Below the pieces are notes generated by a model that saw nothing but the letters and a program-made list of their open reading frames with translations, was not told where the DNA came from and searched no databases. Both the position numbers and the translations under genes were made by a program. Below are positions 44,426 through 53,488 of a stretch of 64,000 nt of DNA, piece after piece. Each line of letters begins with the position of its first letter. Position 1 is the stretch's first letter. This stretch comes from Jeongeupia naejangsanensis (GTDB lineage: Bacteria; Pseudomonadota; Gammaproteobacteria; Burkholderiales; Chitinibacteraceae): positions 744,001 to 808,000 of the forward strand of contig NZ_JAESND010000001.1 of the NCBI RefSeq assembly GCF_016865585.1, written 5' to 3'.

Positions 44426-45271
44426 ATGCTCAGCTACCGCCACGCCTTCCACGCCGGCAATCACGCCGACGTCCTCAAGCATTTCATCCTCGTCGAGCTG
44501 CTGAGCTATCTGAACCAGAAGGACAAGGCCTACTGGTACATCGACACCCATGCCGGCGCCGGCCTGTACCAGCTGACCGAGGGCTATGCGGCGAAGAACG
44601 CCGAGTTCGAAGGCGGCATTGCCCGGTTGTGGCAACGCAAGGACCTGCCGGAGCCGCTGGCGCGCTACGTCGAAGTGGTCCGCCGCTTCAATCCGGACGG
44701 CAAACTGGCGTTCTATCCGGGCTCGCCGCTGGTCGCGCAGGCGGTGATGCGCCGCGACGACAAGCTGCGGCTGTTCGAGCTGCATCCGAGCGACAGCAAA
44801 CTGCTCGAAGCCAATTGCGAAACGCTGGGCCGGCAAGCGCAGGTCAGCGTCGGTGACGGTTTCAACGGTCTGAAATCGGTGCTGCCGCCGCCGCCGCGCC
44901 GCGGACTGACGCTGATCGATCCGCCGTACGAGGACAAGGGCGACTACCGCACCGTGGTCAAGGCCATGGAAGAAGGCCTGCGCCGCTTTGCCACCGGCAC
45001 CTTCGCGATCTGGTATCCGACGCTGCAGCGCACCGAATCACGCGAGCTGCCCGAGGCGCTGAAAAAACTGCCGGCCAAGGGCTGGCTCGACGTGCGCCTG
45101 CAGGTGCAATCGCCATCGACTGACGGCTTCGGCATGCACGGCAGCGGCATGTTCATCATCAACCCGCCCTACACGCTGGCCGAAACGCTGAAATCGGTGA
45201 TGCCGCTACTGGCCGACGCACTGGCGCTCGATCAGGGCGCAGGCTTCAAGCTCGAACACCAGTCGGCCTAG
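44426..45271 (+). CDS. rlmJ: 23S rRNA (adenine2030-N6)-methyltransferase
   Basis: The 281-residue enzyme matches RlmJ: N-terminal MLSYRHAFHAGNHADVLKH, SAM-binding YIDTHAGAGLY and the N6-adenine methyltransferase motif LIDPPYEDKGDY. The C-terminal GSGMFIINPPYTLAETL is also conserved. It methylates A2030 in helix 72 of 23S rRNA. It is monocistronic or loosely coupled, 81 bp after the ClC gene and 78 bp before modA. Confidence 0.96.
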   Translation: MLSYRHAFHAGNHADVLKHFILVELLSYLNQKDKAYWYIDTHAGAGLYQLTEGYAAKNAEFEGGIARLWQRKDLPEPLARYVEVVRRFNPDGKLAFYPGSPLVAQAVMRRDDKLRLFELHPSDSKLLEANCETLGRQAQVSVGDGFNGLKSVLPPPPRRGLTLIDPPYEDKGDYRTVVKAMEEGLRRFATGTFAIWYPTLQRTESRELPEALKKLPAKGWLDVRLQVQSPSTDGFGMHGSGMFIINPPYTLAETLKSVMPLLADALALDQGAGFKLEHQSA

Positions 45272-45349
45272 CTACGCCGTTCGACGTATCGCACGGCCGA
45301 CCGCCGCGTCGATATACTGAAGTCGACGTCATCCAGAGGAAAGGAATCC

Positions 45350-46105
45350 ATGCGCACGCTTCGTCTTCTCGTCACCGCTCTTGCCTTCGCCGCGACCGCC
45401 CCGGTCTGGGCCGCGCCGATCAACGTCGCGGTGGCCGCCAACCTGCAGTACACCTTCGACGATCTGGCCAAGGCGTACAAGGCCGAGACCGGTCTCGACG
45501 TGAACCCGAGCTATGGCGCATCGGGCAAGTTCTTCGCGCAGATCGGCAACGGCGCGCCGTTCCACGTTTTCCTCTCCGCCGATGCCAGCTACCCGCAGAA
45601 GCTCGACACGGCCGGACTGACGCTCGAGCCGAGCAAGGTCTACGCGCACGGCACGCTGGTACTGTGGACACTGAAGGACCTTGACCTCAAGCAGTGGGAA
45701 AAACTGGTCCGCGAACCGGCCATCGAACGCATTGCCGTCGCCAACCCGGAAACCGCACCGTACGGCCGTGCCGCGGTACAGGCGCTGAACCACTACAAGC
45801 TGACCGAGGCCACGCATTCGAAGCTGGTCTTCGGCGAAAGCATCGGCCAGACCAACCAGTTCATCTCGACCCGCGCAGCGGACCTCGGCTTCACCGCCAA
45901 GGCCATCGTCATCTCGGCCGAAATGCAGGGCAAGGGCCGCTGGCTCGAGATTCCCGCCACCGCCTACGAGCCGATCGCCCAGCGCGCCGCCTTGCTCAAG
46001 TACTCCGGTGATCACGACACCGCCGACGCCAAGCGCTTCTACCAGTTCCTGTTCTCGCCGAAAGCGCAGGACATCTTCAAGCAAGCCGGCTACAAGCTGC
46101 CATGA
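45350..46105 (+). CDS. modA: Molybdate ABC transporter substrate-binding protein
   Basis: The 251-residue periplasmic protein has a signal peptide (MRTLRLLVTALAFAATAPVWA) and the ModA fold: INVAVAANLQYTFDDLA, SYGASGKFFAQIGNGAPFHVFLSAD, LVFGESIGQTNQFI. AAAGGA precedes the ATG. Its stop overlaps the start of the next gene. It captures molybdate for ModB/ModC. Confidence 0.95.
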   Translation: MRTLRLLVTALAFAATAPVWAAPINVAVAANLQYTFDDLAKAYKAETGLDVNPSYGASGKFFAQIGNGAPFHVFLSADASYPQKLDTAGLTLEPSKVYAHGTLVLWTLKDLDLKQWEKLVREPAIERIAVANPETAPYGRAAVQALNHYKLTEATHSKLVFGESIGQTNQFISTRAADLGFTAKAIVISAEMQGKGRWLEIPATAYEPIAQRAALLKYSGDHDTADAKRFYQFLFSPKAQDIFKQAGYKLP

Positions 46106-46503
46106 ACCGCATCCCCGCCACCCTCACCCGGGTCGAGTACGGCGCCGGCATGACGCTGGTCGAAGCCGATGCCAGTGCCGCCCCGTACGGCATGACGCTG
46201 GTTGCCACCGTCGTCGGCGAAGTCCCGCTGACGGCCGGAATGCTGGTCGTCCTTGCCTGCAAGGAAACCGAAGTCGCGCTGGCAAAGAACCTCAGCGGCG
46301 AGATCAGCCTGCGCAACCGCCATGCCGCACGTGTCGTCGGCATCGATGCAGGCACCGTGCTGACACGGGTCTCGCTCGACTGGCATGGCCACCCGATCGC
46401 CTCGGTGATCACCAGCGGCTCGGCGCAGCGGCTCGGCATCCGTATCGGCGACAGCGTCGAATGGCTGGTCAAGGCCAACGAAATGGCGGTGGAAACCGCG
46501 TGA
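46102..46503 (+). CDS. Di-domain molybdate-binding TOBE/Mop protein
   Basis: The 133-residue protein contains two TOBE-like folds: residues 1-65 (VPLTAGMLVVLACKETEVALAKNLSGE..) and 66-133 (RVSLDWHGHPIASVITSGSAQRLGIRIGDSVEWLVKANEMA). The second ends with the IRIGDSVEWLVKANEMAV signature of ModE/Mop domains. It probably stores or senses molybdate in the cytoplasm. It overlaps modA by 4 bp and modB by 4 bp, so it is cotranslated with the transporter. A stand-alone binding gene between modA and modB is uncommon. Confidence 0.88.
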   Translation: MNRIPATLTRVEYGAGMTLVEADASAAPYGMTLVATVVGEVPLTAGMLVVLACKETEVALAKNLSGEISLRNRHAARVVGIDAGTVLTRVSLDWHGHPIASVITSGSAQRLGIRIGDSVEWLVKANEMAVETA

Positions 46504-47186
46504 TTGCACTGCAGGCCGCCGACATCCAGCCGTTCTGGCTGACGCTCAAGCTGGCAACGATCACCACGCTGGTCCTGATCGTGCTGGCGATTCCGCTGGC
46601 GCGTTGGCTGGCCTTTGGCCGCTCGCCGCTGCGACCGATCATCGAAACGCTGTGCAACCTGCCACTGGTGCTGCCGCCGACCGTACTCGGCTTCTATCTG
46701 CTGGTGTCGTTCAGCCCGGTGTCGTTCACCGGCCGCTGGCTGCAGGATGTGCTCGGGCTCAAGCTCGTGTTCACCTTCAGCGGCCTCGTCATCGGCTCGG
46801 TGATCTTCAGTCTGCCCTTCATGCTGCAGCCGCTGGTGGCCGCGTTCCGCCAGCTGCCATCCAACCTGATCGACGCAGCGCGTACGCTCGGCAAGACCGA
46901 AGCCACGATCCTGGCCCGGGTGATCCTGCCCAACGCCCGCGCGGGCCTGCTGTCCGGCACCGTGCTGGCGTTCGCGCACACCGTGGGCGAATTCGGCGTC
47001 GTGCTGATGCTCGGCGGCGGCGTGACCGGCGATACCCAGGTCGCATCGATAGCGCTGTACCGCAAGGTCGAGGCGCTCGACTACGCCGGCGCGCACAGCT
47101 ACGCGCTGGTGCTGGTGTCGTTCGCTTTCGTCGTATTGCTGCTGCTGCGGCTGATCCAGTCGCGCAGCGAGACCCGGCCATGCTGA
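46500..47186 (+). CDS. modB: Molybdate ABC transporter permease
   Basis: The start is GTG 46500, overlapping the preceding TGA (GTGA). The 228-residue protein has about five helices and the binding-protein-dependent loop DAARTLGKTEATILARVILPNARAGLLSG (EAA motif), with the ModB-typical NLPLVLPPTVLGFYLL and FAHTVGEFGVVLMLGG. It forms the membrane channel with ModC and overlaps modC by 7 bp. Confidence 0.95.
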   Translation: MIALQAADIQPFWLTLKLATITTLVLIVLAIPLARWLAFGRSPLRPIIETLCNLPLVLPPTVLGFYLLVSFSPVSFTGRWLQDVLGLKLVFTFSGLVIGSVIFSLPFMLQPLVAAFRQLPSNLIDAARTLGKTEATILARVILPNARAGLLSGTVLAFAHTVGEFGVVLMLGGGVTGDTQVASIALYRKVEALDYAGAHSYALVLVSFAFVVLLLLRLIQSRSETRPC

Positions 47187-48043
47187 ATCTCGCGCTGACC
47201 CACACGATTCCGACGCCCGAAGGCCCGCGCCCGCTGCAAGTCGAACTCACGCAGGCACCGGGCGAGCGGCTGGCGCTGTACGGCCCGTCCGGCGTCGGCA
47301 AGACGACGCTGCTGCGGCTGATCGCCGGCCTTGCCCGTCCCGACCAGGGCCGGATTGCATTCGGCGACACCGTCTGGTGCGATACCGAGCGTCGCGTACA
47401 CGTTCCGGCGCGCGAACGCCGCGTCGGTTACGTGTTCCAGGATTACGCACTGTTCCCGAACATGCGCGTCCGCGACAACCTCGCCTTCGCCCAGCCGCAC
47501 CCCGACCGGAACCGGCTGGACGAATTGCTCGCGCTGACCCGGTTAGCGCCGCTGGCCGACCGCTACCCGCAACAACTCTCCGGCGGCCAGCGCCAGCGCG
47601 TCGCGCTGGCCCGGGCACTGGCGCAGGAACCGCAACTGCTGCTGATGGACGAACCGCTGTCGGCGCTCGACCCTGCCTTGCGCGTCGCGCTGCGCGAGGA
47701 AATCGACGACATCCTGCGCAAGGTCGCGCTGACGACCGTCATCGTCAGTCACGATCTCGGCGACGTCTTCCGGCTGGCGCAACGCGTTGCCGTGCTCGAA
47801 CCGGGCAAAGTCGCCGCGCTCGGCACCCCGCGCGACGTGCTGCTGCCACCCACGCCCAGCGGCCGCCACGCCCTCTCCGGCATTGTCCTCGCCATCGACC
47901 CCGCCGACGTGCTCTGGCGCGTCACCGTCGCCATCGGCAACGACACGCTGGCCACGCTGAGTGCCGACGTCGAGCACCTGCGCGTCGGTGCACCGGTGGC
48001 GGTGCAACTGAATGGCAGTAGCGCCGTCTTGCAGCCTGTCTGA
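47180..48043 (+). CDS. modC: Molybdate ABC transporter ATP-binding protein
   Basis: The 287-residue ATPase has Walker A GPSGVGKTTLL, Q-loop VFQDYALFPNM, signature LSGGQRQRVALA, Walker B LLLMDEPLSALD and H-loop VIVSHDLG. A single shortened TOBE domain closes it (ALSGIVLAIDPADVLWRVTV..). It is about 65 residues shorter than E. coli ModC, perhaps because the separate TOBE protein supplies molybdate binding. Last of the four-gene mod operon. Confidence 0.93.
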   Translation: MLNLALTHTIPTPEGPRPLQVELTQAPGERLALYGPSGVGKTTLLRLIAGLARPDQGRIAFGDTVWCDTERRVHVPARERRVGYVFQDYALFPNMRVRDNLAFAQPHPDRNRLDELLALTRLAPLADRYPQQLSGGQRQRVALARALAQEPQLLLMDEPLSALDPALRVALREEIDDILRKVALTTVIVSHDLGDVFRLAQRVAVLEPGKVAALGTPRDVLLPPTPSGRHALSGIVLAIDPADVLWRVTVAIGNDTLATLSADVEHLRVGAPVAVQLNGSSAVLQPV

Positions 48044-48058
48044 GCGCTTTCCCACGGA

Positions 48059-48427
48059 ATGACCATGAACACCACCGAATTGCAGTCACGACTGCGCGCC
48101 TTCAGCGCCGAACGCGACTGGGACCAGTTCCATACCCCGAAAAATCTCGCCAGCGCGTTGTCGGTCGAAGCGGCCGAGCTGCTCGAACTGTTCCAGTGGC
48201 TGACGCCCGAACAATCGCAGTCGCTGTGTGCCGATCCCGAGTTCGCAACCCGGCTGGGCGAGGAAGTCGCCGATGTGCTGCTCTATCTGCTGCGACTGGC
48301 CGACGTCGCCGGGCTGGACCTGAATGCGGTGGTCGAGCGCAAGCTGAAGCTCAACGCTGAAAAGTACCCGGCCGAACTGGCGCGCGGCCACGCCCGCAAG
48401 CTCGATGCGCGCAAGGATCAGCCATGA
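48059..48427 (+). CDS. MazG-like nucleotide pyrophosphohydrolase
   Basis: The 122-residue all-alpha protein is of the MazG/dCTPase group: LRAFSAERDWDQFHTPKNLASALSVEAAELLELFQW and the metal-binding EEVADVLLYLLRLADVAGLDL. It hydrolyses non-canonical or excess NTPs (dCTP in the closest studied relatives). The first ATG (48059) and the third codon (48065) are both possible starts. Its stop overlaps the bioD start (ATGA). Confidence 0.9.
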   Translation: MTMNTTELQSRLRAFSAERDWDQFHTPKNLASALSVEAAELLELFQWLTPEQSQSLCADPEFATRLGEEVADVLLYLLRLADVAGLDLNAVVERKLKLNAEKYPAELARGHARKLDARKDQP

Positions 48428-49098
48428 ACACCTTCTTCATCACCGGCACCGATACCGACGTCGGCAAGACGGTCGCCACCTGCCAGCTGCTGCGGGGCTT
48501 CGCCGCGCACGGGCTGCGTGCTGTAGCGATGAAGCCGGTTGCTTCCGGCTGCACCACGATTGATGGTGCACTCGTCAACGCCGATGTCGTTGCGCACCGT
48601 GCCGCCGGCAACGTCGTCGTTCCGGACGAGCTCGCCAGCCCGTACCGCTTTGCACCGCCCATTTCGCCGCATCTCGCCGCCCGCGAGGCCGGCGTTGCGG
48701 TCTCGCTCGACCACCTCGCCGCATGCGCGGCGCAGTTGCAGACACTGACCGACGTGCTGCTGATCGAGGGTGCCGGTGGCTGGCATGCGCCGCTGACCGA
48801 CGAGGCCGACATGCAGGTACTGGCGCAGCGCTTCAACGTGCCGGTGATCCTTGTCGTCGGCATGCGCCTCGGCTGCCTGAATCACGCGCTGTTGTCGGCC
48901 AATGCCATCATCGCCGCCGGCCTGCCGCTGGCCGGCTGGATTGCCAACCGCGTCGATCCGCGCATGGACCGCTACGCCGACAACCTCGACTGGCTGCAGC
49001 AGCACCTGCCGGCGCCGCTGCTCGGCGAGATCGCCCACGCGCCGGATGCCGCAGGCGGCACGCTGGACACACCGGCCGTTGCGCAACTGATCGCGTAA
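48424..49098 (+). CDS. bioD: Dethiobiotin synthetase
   Basis: The 224-residue P-loop enzyme makes dethiobiotin from 7,8-diaminopelargonic acid, CO2 and ATP. Motifs: FFITGTDTDVGKTVATC (P-loop), AMKPVASGC (substrate Lys), LIEGAGGWHAPL. The start overlaps the MazG-like gene by 4 bp. Other bio genes are not in the window. Confidence 0.96.
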   Translation: MNTFFITGTDTDVGKTVATCQLLRGFAAHGLRAVAMKPVASGCTTIDGALVNADVVAHRAAGNVVVPDELASPYRFAPPISPHLAAREAGVAVSLDHLAACAAQLQTLTDVLLIEGAGGWHAPLTDEADMQVLAQRFNVPVILVVGMRLGCLNHALLSANAIIAAGLPLAGWIANRVDPRMDRYADNLDWLQQHLPAPLLGEIAHAPDAAGGTLDTPAVAQLIA

Positions 49099-49167
49099 GT
49101 TTGAAAGCTGCTTGCCGCCAAGGCCGCCACATTGCACACTTGGCGGTTTGATCCCGACCGGCTCATC

Positions 49168-49743
49168 ATGCGCGCCATCCGACTGCTCCTGACCCTTGCT
49201 TTTGCCTTGCTGCTTGCCGCCTGCGGCAAGCCGACCGTTTTTCAGGGCAGCGATATTTCCGGCGCGGATTTCGGCGGCGATTTCACGCTAACGGCACAGG
49301 ATGGCAAACCGCGTAAGCTGTCCGATTTCAACGGCAAGGCCGTGGCGCTGTTCTTCGGCTATACCCAGTGCCCGGATGTCTGCCCGACGACGATGGTCGA
49401 GCTCAAGGACGTGATGAAGCAGCTCGGCCCGGATGCCGACAAGGTGCAGGTGCTGTTCGTCAGCGTCGACCCCGCGCGCGACACCAACGCGGTGCTGGCG
49501 CAATACGTGCCGGCATTCGATCCGCGCTTCATCGGCCTGACCGGCAGCAAGGCGGACGTCAACAAGGTGGCCGAACAGTACAAGGTCATCGTCCAGCAGC
49601 AAGGCAGCGGCGCCAACTACACCGTCGACCACAGCGCCGGCACCTACCTGATCGACAAGCACGGCAAGCTGCGGGTACTGGTGAACTACGGCGCCGGCAG
49701 CGCGGTACTGACCCACGATCTGCGCGCCCTCGTCCAGGAATAA
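49168..49743 (+). CDS. SCO1/SenC-family copper chaperone lipoprotein
   Basis: The start at 49168 yields a lipoprotein signal (MRAIRLLLTLAFALLLAAC). The 191-residue product has the SCO thioredoxin fold with copper ligands CPDVCP and His in the YTVDHSAGTYLID segment, plus LSVDPARDT-like FVSVDPARDTNAVLAQYV. It delivers copper to cytochrome oxidase at the periplasmic face of the inner membrane. Located 69 bp after bioD, with 9 bp to the next gene. Confidence 0.93.
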   Translation: MRAIRLLLTLAFALLLAACGKPTVFQGSDISGADFGGDFTLTAQDGKPRKLSDFNGKAVALFFGYTQCPDVCPTTMVELKDVMKQLGPDADKVQVLFVSVDPARDTNAVLAQYVPAFDPRFIGLTGSKADVNKVAEQYKVIVQQQGSGANYTVDHSAGTYLIDKHGKLRVLVNYGAGSAVLTHDLRALVQE

Positions 49744-49752
49744 TCCCCGTCC

Positions 49753-50502
49753 ATGCAAGACCCGAACACCCACCCGCTGGCCGAGAGCGACGATCTCGCG
49801 CCGTACACGCTGGGCAACCCGCTCGAAGTCGCCGCCGTCCTGCGCAATCTGATGAACCGCGGCGATTTCGTGACCATCTACTTCGACCACGGCAAGTCGA
49901 TGCTGACCACGCGCATCCTCGACGTCGACCCCAAGGCACGGCGTTTCCGTTTCGACTGGGCCGGACAAGATGCAACCAATCGTGCGCTGCAGGCGTCACC
50001 GCGCAATGTCTTCGTCGCCCTGCCCGACGGCGTCAAGGTGCAGTTCGTCTGTGCGGCGCCGGACATCGTCCAGCACGAAGGCGCGCCGGCGTTCGAAGCC
50101 GCACTGCCGGCACAACTCGTCAAACTGCAGCGGCGCGAGTTCTTCCGCCTGCAGACGCCGATCGTCACCCCCTACCGCTGTCACACCCACCTGCCCGACG
50201 GCACGGCGGTCGGCTTCAATCTGCACGACATTTCGCTCGGCGGTGTCGGCCTGTGGGCCGGTGCGATCAATGCCGGCCTGCTGACGCGCGGCGAGATCCT
50301 GCGCGATGCAACGCTGGAACTCGGCAGCGGCATCAGCTTCCAGACCGACCTGTCGGTGCGCGGCGTACGCACGGTGTTGCTCCCGCAAGGCGAGCAGCAG
50401 CTGCTCGGCTGCCAGTTCGTTGCCCTGCCGCGCGGTGCCGAGGCCGCACTGCAACGGCAGATCGCCCAGCTCGAACGCGAACGCCGGGCACTGACGGGCT
50501 AG
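49753..50502 (+). CDS. ycgR: YcgR-type PilZ protein (c-di-GMP effector, flagellar brake)
   Basis: The 249-residue protein has an N-terminal YcgR domain (VAAVLRNLMNRGDFVTIYFD..ILDVDP) and a C-terminal PilZ domain. The c-di-GMP motifs are complete: RREFFR (RxxxR, residues 127-132) and DISLGGVG. On binding c-di-GMP it slows the flagellar motor in other bacteria. It follows the SCO gene by 9 bp and converges on the epimerase gene with a 4-bp overlap. Confidence 0.92.
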   Translation: MQDPNTHPLAESDDLAPYTLGNPLEVAAVLRNLMNRGDFVTIYFDHGKSMLTTRILDVDPKARRFRFDWAGQDATNRALQASPRNVFVALPDGVKVQFVCAAPDIVQHEGAPAFEAALPAQLVKLQRREFFRLQTPIVTPYRCHTHLPDGTAVGFNLHDISLGGVGLWAGAINAGLLTRGEILRDATLELGSGISFQTDLSVRGVRTVLLPQGEQQLLGCQFVALPRGAEAALQRQIAQLERERRALTG

Positions 50503-51440
50503 CCGCCGCTCCGCTTTGCGGCCAACCAGACGGCCACACTGGGCCAGCGCAATTGCAGGCGCAGCTCGCGCTTGATCCGTGTGTTGTCGAGGCGTCGCGA
50601 TTCGTTCAGATAGCTCAGCAAACCCGGTGACACCTGTGCCTGTGCATCCGCACGGCTGACACGCGGCACCCGTGGCAGGTCCAGCAGATCGGCCACCTGA
50701 TCGAACCAGTCACCCATCCTGCCCGGCGCATCGTCGCTGGCGTTGTAACTGCGCAGCGGCGCGGCGCGGAACAACGCCAGACACGCGGCCTGGGCGAGAT
50801 CGTCGGCGTGGATGTGGTTCGAGTAACTGTCTTCCGCGGCCGCAATCGCCGGCTCGCCGCGACGGATGCGCGCCTCCGGCAGCCGGCCTTCGGCGTAGAT
50901 GCCGGGCGCGCGCAGCAGCCCGAGCCTGACCCCGTGGCGGCGGGCAAACGCGCGCAACTGCGATTCGGCATCAGCGCGGCGCTGCGCTCGCGGCGAATCG
51001 GGTGCAGCCGGCCGGGTTTCGGCGACCCATGCACCGTCCGCGTTGCCGTACACACCGCTGGTGCCGATATAGGCCAGCCGGCGCGGGGCACTATGGCGCT
51101 GTGATAAACTCGACCCGACCGAACATCGCGCGGGCCGGGCCAGCGCGGCCAGCAGCCGGCGAGTGCGTACATCACGCGCGCCGGACGTGGCAGGCGGCGC
51201 ACTGTGAATCACCCAGTGGGCAATGCCCGCCAGCCGCTGCGGAACCCCGGCATCGAGATCGGCCGTCACCGGCACCACACCGAGTGCACGCAGCCGCGCC
51301 GCCGATTCAGGCGAACGCGCGCTGGCATAGATTTGAAAGCGCCGCGCCAGCCAGGGCAAGGCACGGGCCATCACGTCGCCACAGCCGATGATCAGCAGTC
51401 GTGGTTTGGCCGGGTTCGGGGTCCGTTTACGCAAGTTCAT
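50499..51440 (-). CDS. NAD(P)-binding SDR/epimerase-like protein
   Basis: The start at 51440 begins MNLRKRTPNPAKPRLLIIGCGDVMARAL. The 313-residue product has a Rossmann loop LLIIGCGDV and the extended-SDR features YIGTSGVYGNADG, GLLRAPGIYAEGRLP and SNHIHADDLAQAACLAL. It resembles YeeZ-like sugar-nucleotide epimerases, but the active-site Tyr-x3-Lys is not intact (VYGNADG only), so the reaction is uncertain. It is divergent from the ferredoxin reductase gene with only 21 bp between starts. Confidence 0.85.
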   Translation of the reverse strand: MNLRKRTPNPAKPRLLIIGCGDVMARALPWLARRFQIYASARSPESAARLRALGVVPVTADLDAGVPQRLAGIAHWVIHSAPPATSGARDVRTRRLLAALARPARCSVGSSLSQRHSAPRRLAYIGTSGVYGNADGAWVAETRPAAPDSPRAQRRADAESQLRAFARRHGVRLGLLRAPGIYAEGRLPEARIRRGEPAIAAAEDSYSNHIHADDLAQAACLALFRAAPLRSYNASDDAPGRMGDWFDQVADLLDLPRVPRVSRADAQAQVSPGLLSYLNESRRLDNTRIKRELRLQLRWPSVAVWLAAKRSGG

Positions 51441-51461
51441 CCAATTTACGAAGACGCAGGA

Positions 51462-52484
51462 ATGTCGAAGCAACTTACCATTCTGCCCTCGGGCCAGCAA
51501 ATCAGCCTCGAAGGCGACGAAACCCTACTCGATGCCGCCATGCGCAGCGGCTTCAACATGCCCTACGGCTGCAAGAACGGCGCCTGCGGCGCCTGCAAGG
51601 GACAGGTCGTCGACGGCCGGGTCGAGCACGGCCCGCACGCCGAGTCGGCGCTGTCGCAAACCGAAATGGAACGCGGCCTGGCGCTGTTCTGCTGCGCGAC
51701 TGCGGTCACCGATTCGGTGACGATCGAATGCCGCGAAGTCGCCGCGACCAAGGACATCCAGATCAAGACACTGCCGTGCCGGGTGCAGAAGATCGACAAG
51801 GTCTCGCACGACGTCGCGGTGCTGTCGCTGAAGCTGCCGGCCACCGAGCGGATGCAGTTCCTCGCCGGCCAGTACATCGACATCCACACCAAGACCGGCA
51901 AGAAGCGCAGCTTCTCGATCGCCAACGCGCCGCATGACAGCGAATACCTGCAGCTGCACATTCGCCATGTCGCCGGCGGCGATTTCTCCGAATACGTGTG
52001 GAACGAGCTGAAGGAGCGCGAGATCTTCCGCTTCACCGGCCCGCTGGGTTCGTTCTTCCTGCGCGAGGATTCGGACAAGCCGATCATCTTCCTTGCTACC
52101 GGCACCGGTTTCGCGCCGATCAAGGGGATTCTCGAGCACGCCTTCAACAAGGGCATCCAGCGCGAAATGATCCTCTACTGGGGCGCGCGCACGGTCGACG
52201 ACTACTACATGACCGAGCTGACCGATGCATGGCAGCGCGAGCACCCGAACTTCACCTTCATCCCGGTGCTGTCCGAGCCCAAGGGCGAATGGGCCGGCCG
52301 GACCGGCTTCCTGCACGACGCCATCACCGACGATTTCGGCAGCCTGGCCGGCTGGCAGGTCTATGCCTGCGGCGCACCGGTGATGGTCGAAGCAGCCTAT
52401 CAGCACTGCGTCGCCCGTGGCCTGCCGGAAGACGAGTTCTTCTCCGACGCGTTCTTCTCGTCCAAGGACACCGCCAAGAAGTAA
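51462..52484 (+). CDS. 2Fe-2S ferredoxin-NAD(P)H reductase (AscD-like electron transfer protein)
   Basis: The 340-residue protein has an N-terminal plant-type ferredoxin with cluster Cys in PYGCKNGACGACKG and LFCCATAV, then an FAD domain (RSFSIANAPHD) and an NAD(P) domain (FLATGTGFAPIKGILEH, YACGAPVMVEAA). It moves electrons from NAD(P)H through FAD to the iron-sulfur cluster. Homologues are annotated as CDP-6-deoxy-delta-3,4-glucoseen reductase, but no deoxysugar genes are nearby, so a general reductase role is more likely. Confidence 0.9.
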   Translation: MSKQLTILPSGQQISLEGDETLLDAAMRSGFNMPYGCKNGACGACKGQVVDGRVEHGPHAESALSQTEMERGLALFCCATAVTDSVTIECREVAATKDIQIKTLPCRVQKIDKVSHDVAVLSLKLPATERMQFLAGQYIDIHTKTGKKRSFSIANAPHDSEYLQLHIRHVAGGDFSEYVWNELKEREIFRFTGPLGSFFLREDSDKPIIFLATGTGFAPIKGILEHAFNKGIQREMILYWGARTVDDYYMTELTDAWQREHPNFTFIPVLSEPKGEWAGRTGFLHDAITDDFGSLAGWQVYACGAPVMVEAAYQHCVARGLPEDEFFSDAFFSSKDTAKK

Positions 52485-52502
52485 GCGGCGCCGCTGCAAA
52501 CG

Positions 52503-52529
52503 AAAAACCCGGCCATGGCCGGGTTTTTT
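52503..52529. terminator. Bidirectional terminator
   Basis: Palindromic stem AAAAACCCGGCC / GGCCGGGTTTTT between the convergent reductase gene and the metal ABC transporter operon, with T-runs both ways. Confidence 0.9.
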
Positions 52530-52553
52530 CATGGCAAGCCGGCGAAATTCCGC

Positions 52554-53459
52554 TTACTTGTTCGCCTTCATTCCCGCCGTCAGCGTGGTGATGTTGTGGC
52601 GGTACATGTTCAGATAGCTGTCGGCCTCCGGGCTTTTCGACAGGGCATCCGAATACAGCGTGCCTTCCAGCGAGGCTCCCGTTTCACGGCTGATCTGCTC
52701 GATCAGTTTGCGGTTGCTGATATTCTCGACGAACACCGCCTTGATGCCGCTCTGCTTGATCTGGCGGATCAAGTTGCCGACATCCTTGGCGCTGGCTTCG
52801 GCCTCGGTCGACAGCCCTTGCGGGGCCAGCAGGGTGATCCTGTAGCGCGCGCCGAGATAGCCGAACGCGTCGTGGCTGGTGATCACCTTGCGTTTGGCCT
52901 GCGGAATCGCCGCGACCTGCGCGTCGGCCCACTTCGACAGCTCGACCAGCTGGCCGTCGTATTTTTTCGCGTTCGCCTGATACAGGCTGGCACCGGCCGG
53001 GTCGATCTTCGCCAGCGCCGCGGCGATGTTCTTCACCATCAGCCGCGCGTTGCCGATGTCCTGCCACGCGTGCGGATCGGTACCGTGATCGTGGCCGTGA
53101 TCGTCGTGGTCATCGCCGGCCATGGCGCGCGGCTTGATGCCCTCAGAGACGGTGACCACGGTGCCCTTGTACTTGCTCGACGCGGTCAGCCGCTTCATCC
53201 AGCCTTCGAAACCGAGACCGTTGACGAAGAACACCCGGCTCTTGGCCAGCGTGCCGACGTCGGCCGGTGTCGGTTGGTACACATGGGCGTCGCCGTCGGC
53301 GCCGACCAGCGTCGTCACCTTGATGCGGTCACCGCCGACGTTCTGCACCAGATCGCCAAGAATGCTGAAGCTGGCGACCACCGGCAACGGCTCGGCCGCC
53401 TGTGCGACACCGCTCAATCCGAAGGCCAGCGCCACGCTGAGAATGCAACGACCGAACAT
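52554..53459 (-). CDS. Zinc/manganese-type ABC transporter substrate-binding protein (ZnuA-like)
   Basis: The 301-residue cluster A-I binding protein has a signal peptide (MFGRCILSVALAFGLSGVAQA). Likely metal ligands are His in DAHVYQPTPAD, His in GTDPHAWQD, His in ITSHDAFGYL and a late Glu/Asp (TLYSDALS). A His/Asp-rich loop (DDHDDHGHDHG) near residue 120 favours zinc. It lies 29 bp downstream of the permease gene and is last in the operon. Confidence 0.9.
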   Translation of the reverse strand: MFGRCILSVALAFGLSGVAQAAEPLPVVASFSILGDLVQNVGGDRIKVTTLVGADGDAHVYQPTPADVGTLAKSRVFFVNGLGFEGWMKRLTASSKYKGTVVTVSEGIKPRAMAGDDHDDHGHDHGTDPHAWQDIGNARLMVKNIAAALAKIDPAGASLYQANAKKYDGQLVELSKWADAQVAAIPQAKRKVITSHDAFGYLGARYRITLLAPQGLSTEAEASAKDVGNLIRQIKQSGIKAVFVENISNRKLIEQISRETGASLEGTLYSDALSKSPEADSYLNMYRHNITTLTAGMKANK

Positions 53460-53488
53460 GCTTTACTCCCCCAGGAACAACAAGTTGA

